From Ornithorhynchus anatinus (lineage: Eukaryota; Chordata; Mammalia; Monotremata; Ornithorhynchidae), in the NCBI RefSeq assembly GCF_004115215.2, contig NC_041750.1:3658001-3722000 (forward strand): DNA of 64,000 nt. The letters run 5' to 3'. This document shows, piece by piece, positions 58,936 to 64,000 of the stretch; the first letter of the stretch is position 1, and every line of letters begins with the position of its first letter. The position numbers were made by a program, and so were the translations under genes. The notes beneath the pieces are model-generated. The model had not been told where the DNA came from. It was given only the letters and a program-made list of their open reading frames with translations, and searched no databases.

Positions 58936-61900
58936 TCACTGGCACTCCATCTTGCTCTGCTGCAGGGAGGTGACGAAGGCCTGGAACTCCTCGGGGTAGA
59001 AACGCTTGTACACGTTGATTTTGCTCTTGATCTGCTTCGGCGTGTCTTGGTAATAGTTCTTCTCGTCCCGGGCCATGGCCTGAGGGGGCGAGGGGCGGAG
59101 GAGCGGGATTGGGAGAGGCGGCGGGACCGACCTTCCATTCCTCCGCTGCCGGCCACGGTGCCCCCCGCGCCCGGGCCCACTCGGGGAGACCCTCCGGCCT
59201 CGTCTCGGACCGAGGTCCAGGGGTGAGGACTGCACCCTGATCCGTGTAGCACCCCGTCCCCCCCTCACCGGCCATACCGGCCCCCCTAAGGGAAGTTGGG
59301 GTCACTTACCCCTCTCCCCACAGTCCCTCACCTTATAGTCCTCCCCGTGGTTCTCCACCATGTAGCGGACATAGTCGATGAGGTCCCGGGAGAGGGTGTT
59401 CCCCTTCTTCTCAGGCAGGCTGGCCTCAGCCTCCAGGTCTGGGGAGGGAGAGAGCGGACCCATCGGTCGATGGCATTTCTTAAGCGCTTACTCGGTGCCG
59501 TGCGCTACACTAAGCGTTCGGGACAGTACGACAGCAGAATTAGCAGAGGCGTTCCCTGCCCGTGACGAGCTTGCAGACTAGAGGAGGATACAGACGCTAC
59601 TGTGAATAACTTTTAAGGTACAATTAAAGATAAGTACGAAAGCGCTGTGGTTCTGGGGGTGCGGCGAATATCAAACGTCAGCCGGAAGGCAAGCGTGAGC
59701 CCCGACGGGACGGATCCGGGCCCCCGAAGAAGGGAGTGCCGGGCCACCCCTCGTCCCCAAAGGGTCCCCAACCAGGTGGCCGTCCCGCCCGTGGGGAAGG
59801 CGGAGCTGGCGGTGACCCCCGGCACTCACCGTTGAGGACGTAGGGCTTCCTGATGAGCGCCTTGCGCCTCTCCACGGGGCCGTCCACCTCCATCGCCGTC
59901 ACCTGCGCCTGAGGAAGGGGACACCGGCAGCCCTGATGTCAGGAGACTCCAGCCGGGGGAGCCGGAAATCCGAAGTCTTGGAGCGCCGCGCCGAGGACGC
60001 GCTCGGAAGAGTACAAGGGAAGTCGTGATAATAATAACGGGGCTGCTTGTCCAGCGTTAACTAGGTGCCAGGCTCTGAACTAGGCGCTGGGGTAGATACA
60101 AGCTAATCGGGTTGGACACGGCCCCCGTCCCACGTGGGGCTCACGGTCTGCACCCCCATTTCTGAAGCAGCGTGGCTTCGGAGCAAGAGCCCGGGCTTAG
60201 GAGTCAGAGGTCGTGGGTTCTAATCCCACCTCTGGCACTTGTCAGCTGTGTGACTTTGGGCAAGTCGCTTCACTTCTCTGTGCCCCAGTTACCTCATCTG
60301 GAAAATGGGGATGAAGACTGTGAGCCCCACGGGGGACAACCTGATTCCCTTGTATCTACCCCAGTGCTTAGAACAGCGTCTGGCACATAGTTAGCACTTA
60401 ACAAACACCATCATCGTGATCATTATTTTCCAGATGAGGTCGCCGAGGCCCAGGGAAGCGGGGCGACTTGTCTAAGGTCTCACGGCAGATGAGTGGCGGG
60501 ACCGGGGTTAGAACCCGGGTCCTTCGGGCCCCCGGGGCCCGGGCTCTATCCACCAGGCCACTCAATCCCCACCCTCAAGGAGTTTATAGCCTAGCAGGGG
60601 ACACGGGCTTTAAAATAAATTACAGGTTGGCCCTAAAGGAGTAGGAAGAGATGTATATAAATGCTGGGGGGGGGGGGGGGGGTCCAAGTGTTTAGGTGAG
60701 GAGGCCAGTGGGATTAGAGTGGGTGGTGAGAGATTAATCAGGGAGGGAGATGTGATTTTAGAAGGGCTTTGAAGATGGGAGGGCGTGACCAAAGCGGGGG
60801 AGATGACTCAAACCAGGTGATAACTCTGGGCAAGGCAAAGACAGAGGGTCTCCATCCCAAGGCTCAGTGTCCGGGACCCCTACTGACAAGAACAATGATC
60901 ACTGTGGTATTTGTTAAGCACTTACTACGAGCCAAGTACTGTACTGAGCTCCGGGGGAGATACACGATCATCAGGTCTCCGCTGGGACTCATACTCCCAG
61001 GAAGAGGGACAATAAGTACCCATTTTCACAGAGGAGCAAACGGAAGCCCAGAGAACTGAAGTAAGTCACCCGAGGCCCCACAGCAGATAAAGAGTGGAGT
61101 GGGAGGGATTAGAACTCAGGTCATCTGACTCCGGGCCCGTCAGCGGAAGCCCAAGACTACCCCCAATCGAGGGTATTTTCTGAGCCCATACTGTGTGCAG
61201 AGCACTGTACTAAACCCTCGGGAGAGTCCAATAATAACGATGCTATTCGTTAAGTGGTTACTGTGTTCCGAGCACTGTTCTTCGTAAGGAAATCGGGTTG
61301 TCCCACGTGGGGCTCACAGACTTAATCCCCATTTTACAGATGTCGTAACCGAGGTCACACGGCTGAAGCCGCGACCTCTGACTCCCAAACCCGGGCTCTT
61401 TCCGTTCCCTGCCCGCAACGAGCTTCCAGTCTAGAGGGGGAGACAGATGTTAACGGGGATAAATAAATTACGGGTACGGAGGGAAGTGCGGCGGGGCTGA
61501 GGGAGGGGTGAGGAGAGAGGATAAATCCAGGTGGCGGCCCCCGCACCCGCCCCTCTACCTGCTTCTTGCGGATGGGCACGGCCTTGTTGGGATCCATCGC
61601 CAGCCCCATCTCGGCCAGGTTCTGGCGCACGGACTTGCCATGGTCCCAGGCGTGGCGGATGTGTGAGCTGCGGAAACACCAGACAGAGGGAGGAGGTCGC
61701 AGGTTAATAATAATAATAATAATAATAATAACAATAATAATAATAATAACGGCATTTGTTTAAGCTCTTACTAGGTGCCAAGCACTGTTCTAAGTGCTGG
61801 GGAGGATACCCGGTGATCAGGTTGTCCCGCATGGAGCTCACAGTCTTCATCCCCATTTGACAGATGAAGGAACTGAGGCCCAGAGAAGTGCCCAAAGACA

Positions 61901-63699
61901 CCCAGCTGACAAGCGGCGGAGCCGGGATTAGAACCCATGACTTCTGACTCCTCAGCCCGTGCTCTTTCCACTGAGCCACGCCGCTTCTCTACCCAGGAGG
62001 ACCCCGGAGCCCCCGCCGGATGAAGAAGCCCCCCAAGCCCCGGCCTTCCTGGCTTCCCCCACCCCCGGCTCTCCTTCAAACAATTAATGGTATTTATTGA
62101 GCGCTTACTGTGTGCACGGCACTCGACTAGGCACTTGTGACGGTAGAACAGGACGGGTAGCCAAGTTCACGAGAAGCTTACAATCAATCAGTGGAATTTA
62201 CTGAGCGCTTCCTGGGTGCGGAGCACTGCACGAAGCGTTTGGGAGAGTCCAGTACAGAGTTGGTACACACGTTCCCTGCTCACAAGGAGCTGACAATCGA
62301 TCAATGGTGTTCATTGAGCACTTCCCGTGTGCAGCACACTGTACTAAGCGCCTGGGAGAATCCAATACGAGAGTCGGTAGGCACGTTCCCTGCTCACAAG
62401 GGGAGGATAATAAATTAATAGCATTTACTGAGCGCTGTGTGCGAACCACTGTACTAAGCGCTCGGAAGGGGACCACGCCACAGAGTTGGTGGACAAGGAG
62501 GTTAATGATAAATGTAGAGTGGCGTGGCTCAGTGGAAAGAGCACGTGCTGGAGGGTCAGAGGTCTTGGGTTCTAATAAATATAGACTATTTACTGAGCGC
62601 CACGTGCGAAGCGCTGTACTAAGCGCTCGGGAGAGGGGCGAACCACCGAGTTAGTGGAGGCGGCCCCCGTTGACAAGGAGCTTACAATAAAGGTAGATTA
62701 TTTAGTAAGCGCCACGTGCGAAGCGCTGTACTAAGCGCTCGGGAGAGGAGCGAACCACGAGTTGGTGGAAGCGGCCCCCGTTCACTAAGAGCTTTTAATA
62801 AAGATAGATTATTTACTGAGCGCCACGTGTGAAGCACTGTACTAGGCGCTCGGGAGAGGAGCGAACCACGAGTTGGTGGAGGCGGCCCCCGTTCACAAAG
62901 AGCTTTTAATGAAGATACATTATTTACTGAGCGCCACGTGCGAAGCATTGTACTAAGCGCTCGGGAGAGGACCGAACCACGAGTTGGTGGAGGCGGCCCC
63001 CGTTCACAAAGAGCTTTTAATAAAGGCAGATTATTTACTGAGCGCCACGTGCGAAGCACTGTACTAAGCGCTCGGGAAAGGACCGAACCACGAGTTGGTG
63101 GAGGCGGCCCCCGTTCACAAAGAGCTTTTAATAAAGGCCGATTATTTACTGAGCGCCACGTGCGAAGCACTGTACTAAGCGCTCGGGAAAGGACCGAACC
63201 ACGAGTTGGTGGAGGCGGCGCCCGTTGACAAGGAGCTTATAATTTGACAAGGAGTTTATAATAAAGGCAGCGTGGCTCAGTGGAAAGAGCCCGGGCTTGG
63301 GAGTCAGAGGTCATGGGTTCGAATCCCGGCTCTGCCACTCGTCAGCTGGGTGACCGTGGGCAAGTCACTTCACTTCTCTGGGCCTCAGTGACCTCATCTG
63401 GAAAATGGGGATCAACTGGGAGCCTCACGGGGGACAAGCTGATGACCCTGTCTCTCCCCCCGCGCTTAGAGCAGTGCTCGGCACCTAGTAAGCGCTTAAC
63501 AAATACCAACATTATTACAGTAAGGGTAGATTATTTACTGAGCGCCACGTGCGAAGCGCTGGGCTAGCACGGGTCGGCGGAGAGTCCCTCACCACGCGAT
63601 CCGGGGCGCCGTTTTGCGGCGGGCGGCCCGGTTGAGCCGCTTCCGGTTGACGTTGTAACCGAACTTCTGCCGCCGCGTCTTTCCCTTGGCTTTGGGCAT
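58936..63699 (-). CDS. NOP16: Nucleolar protein 16, five exons
   Basis: NOP16 (HSPC111) is a nucleolar factor of 60S ribosomal subunit assembly. Minus-strand exons: 63593-63699, 61559-61667, 59830-59908, 59332-59438 and 58936-59079. All are GT-AG and phases give 181 residues (human 178). The start encodes the basic [20 protein letters not shown]. Conserved parts include [60 protein letters not shown] and [20 protein letters not shown]. The Cys of the human PRI-x-CSHIRH stretch is kept through a TG|C codon split across intron 1. Intron 1 contains a tandem array with CACGTG motifs; human NOP16 is a known MYC target. The promoter is shared with HIGD2A, with 253 bases between the two ATGs. Confidence 0.97.
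59470..59640 (-). repeat. Reverse L2 3' end in NOP16 intron 3
   Basis: Reads tggcatttcttaagcgctta to gcagactagaggagg, the reverse of an L2 3' end. It lies between exons 3 and 4. Confidence 0.65.
60020..60430. repeat. SINE tail (reverse) followed by forward Mon-1 in NOP16 intron 2
   Basis: A reverse 3' half (about 60025-60160) directly abuts a forward Mon-1 (about 60163-60425, head gaagcagcgtggcttcgg). The pair could form a stem in the transcript. A partial reverse copy follows at about 60425-60560. Confidence 0.75.
60600..61470. other. NOP16 intron 2: G tract, SINE and L2 pieces
   Basis: A run of about 18 guanines lies at about 60665-60683. Reverse SINE pieces lie at about 60900-61130 and 61235-61405, and L2 ends at about 61165-61230 and 61405-61475. 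Around 60690-60890 the sequence is single-copy, with no exon seen. Confidence 0.6.
61705..61990 (-). repeat. Mon-1 SINE, reverse, in NOP16 intron 1
   Basis: Begins with a long (AAT)n tail, contains the reversed CORE (atttgacagatgaagg) and ends at the reversed head ctgagccacgccgcttctct. It begins about 40 bases upstream of exon 2 in the transcript sense, so its reversed tail runs toward the exon 2 acceptor. Confidence 0.85.
62080..62515 (-). repeat. Three or four tandem reverse L2 3' ends in NOP16 intron 1
   Basis: Units beginning tatttattgagcgcttac (62088), tttactgagcgcttcctg (62198), tcattgagcacttcccgt (62310) and tttactgagcgctgtgtg (62423) follow at about 110 bp. They appear to be the older, more diverged part of the array that continues from 62580. 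Confidence 0.75.
62575..63260. repeat. NOP16: 111-bp tandem array with CACGTG in every unit, NOP16 intron 1
   Basis: Six units read tttactgagcgccacgtgcg, aagcgctgtactaagcgctc, gggagaggaccgaaccacga, gttggtggaggcggcccccg, ttcacaaagagcttttaata, aagg. CACGTG starts at 62601, 62713, 62824, 62935, 63046 and 63157, spaced 112, 111, 111, 111 and 111. A seventh copy at 63546 lies beyond a Mon-1 inserted at about 63262-63520. Each unit is a modified L2 3' end. CACGTG is the E-box bound by MYC/MAX and USF. Confidence 0.92.
63262..63522 (+). repeat. Mon-1 SINE inserted in the E-box array
   Basis: Head gcagcgtggctcagtgg, perfect B box ggttcgaatccc, CORE and tail ending cattatta. Array sequence (taaaggcag before, taagggtagattatttactg after) flanks it, so the SINE landed in an existing array. 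Confidence 0.85.
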
Positions 63700-63952
63700 G
63701 GCGGACACCGGGGACCCGCCGGCACCGAAGCCCAAGGACCGGCCCCGGACACTTCCGGCCGCCCACCCGGGGCCTTCTGGGAAATGTAGTCTTCCTCGGA
63801 CTCGCCGCCGCCGGGGCCTTCTGGGAAATGTAGTCCTCCTCGGACTCGGCGGCACCCCCGGGGCCTTCTGGGAAATGTAGTCCTCCGCGGACTCGGCGGC
63901 GCCACCTCCCACCGCGCCTGCGCGGGGAGGGGGCCGGGCCGAGCGGGGCGAG
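63700..63952. promoter_or_regulatory. NOP16-HIGD2A bidirectional promoter with three ZNF143-like sites
   Basis: The 253 bases between the two start codons hold three near-identical sites. Read on the minus strand, the core is ACTACATTTCCCAGAAGGC. The plus-strand blocks lie at 63771-63791, 63815-63835 and 63862-63882, spaced 44 and 47 bp, with duplicated tcctcggactcgncg flanks. A gcgcctgcgcgg block at about 63914-63925 resembles an NRF-1 site. No TATA box is seen, as is usual for CpG promoters. Confidence 0.8.
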
Positions 63953-64000
63953 ATGGCGGGCTCCGGCCCGGGGGTCCCCGCGGCGCCGTTTGACCCCTCC
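63953..64000 (+). CDS. HIGD2A: HIGD2A, first 16 codons (gene continues past the window)
   Basis: HIGD2A is a small inner-mitochondrial-membrane HIG1-domain protein that helps assemble cytochrome c oxidase and respiratory supercomplexes. Only MAGSGPGVPAAPFDPS is in the window. It lines up with the human start (MATPGPVIPEVPFEPS) across all 16 residues without a gap, sharing P-G-x-x-P and P-F-[DE]-P-S. The position and orientation next to NOP16 are those of the human pair. The HIG1 domain lies beyond the end, so this rests on a short match plus synteny. Confidence 0.85.
   Translation, partial: MAGSGPGVPAAPFDPS

Overview
This 64 kb window is nuclear DNA of a monotreme, most likely platypus (echidna cannot be excluded). 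The evidence is the very dense load of Mon-1, the MIR-like CORE-SINE of monotremes (tRNA-like head, then a CORE block, then a tail shared with L2), plus many L2 3' ends. The genes are GC-rich vertebrate genes split by short GT-AG introns.

Six genes are readable, in alternating orientation: THOC3 (-, 8.5-14.0 kb), SIMC1 (+, about 16.6-31.5 kb), KIAA1191 (-, 33.5-42.7 kb coding, with a probable non-coding first exon at 46.7-46.9 kb), ARL10 (+, 53.6-56.9 kb), NOP16 (-, 58.9-63.7 kb) and the first 16 codons of HIGD2A (+, 63,953 to the window end). This matches the gene order I recall for human 5q35.2. Splice phases close in every gene: THOC3 370 aa, SIMC1 about 637 aa, KIAA1191 310 aa, ARL10 224 aa, NOP16 181 aa. 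The genes are unrelated housekeeping functions: mRNA export, SUMO/SMC5-6 biology, a little-studied oxidoreductase-like protein, an ARF-like GTPase, ribosome biogenesis and respiratory-chain assembly. They pair as divergent promoters (THOC3/SIMC1, KIAA1191/ARL10, NOP16/HIGD2A) and convergent ends (SIMC1/KIAA1191, ARL10/NOP16).

Layout: 1-7.9 kb is a repeat-filled intergenic flank. 14.1-15.0 kb is an 18-copy GC-rich tandem array at the THOC3 promoter. 31.55-32.0 kb is a minisatellite in the SIMC1 3' UTR. 43.6-46.6 kb (KIAA1191 intron 1) and 47.0-53.45 kb (between KIAA1191 and ARL10) are mostly tandem arrays that grew out of SINE or L2 tails. 62.6-63.25 kb is a 111-bp array with an E-box in every unit, inside NOP16 intron 1.

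No new enzyme system, CRISPR array, virus-derived element or toxin was found. The notable content is regulatory-looking tandem DNA: NRF-1-like motifs upstream of THOC3, CACGTG boxes in NOP16 intron 1, three tandem ZNF143/THAP11-like sites between NOP16 and HIGD2A, and inverted CCAAT boxes in the SIMC1 3' UTR. Functions for these arrays are inference from motifs alone.
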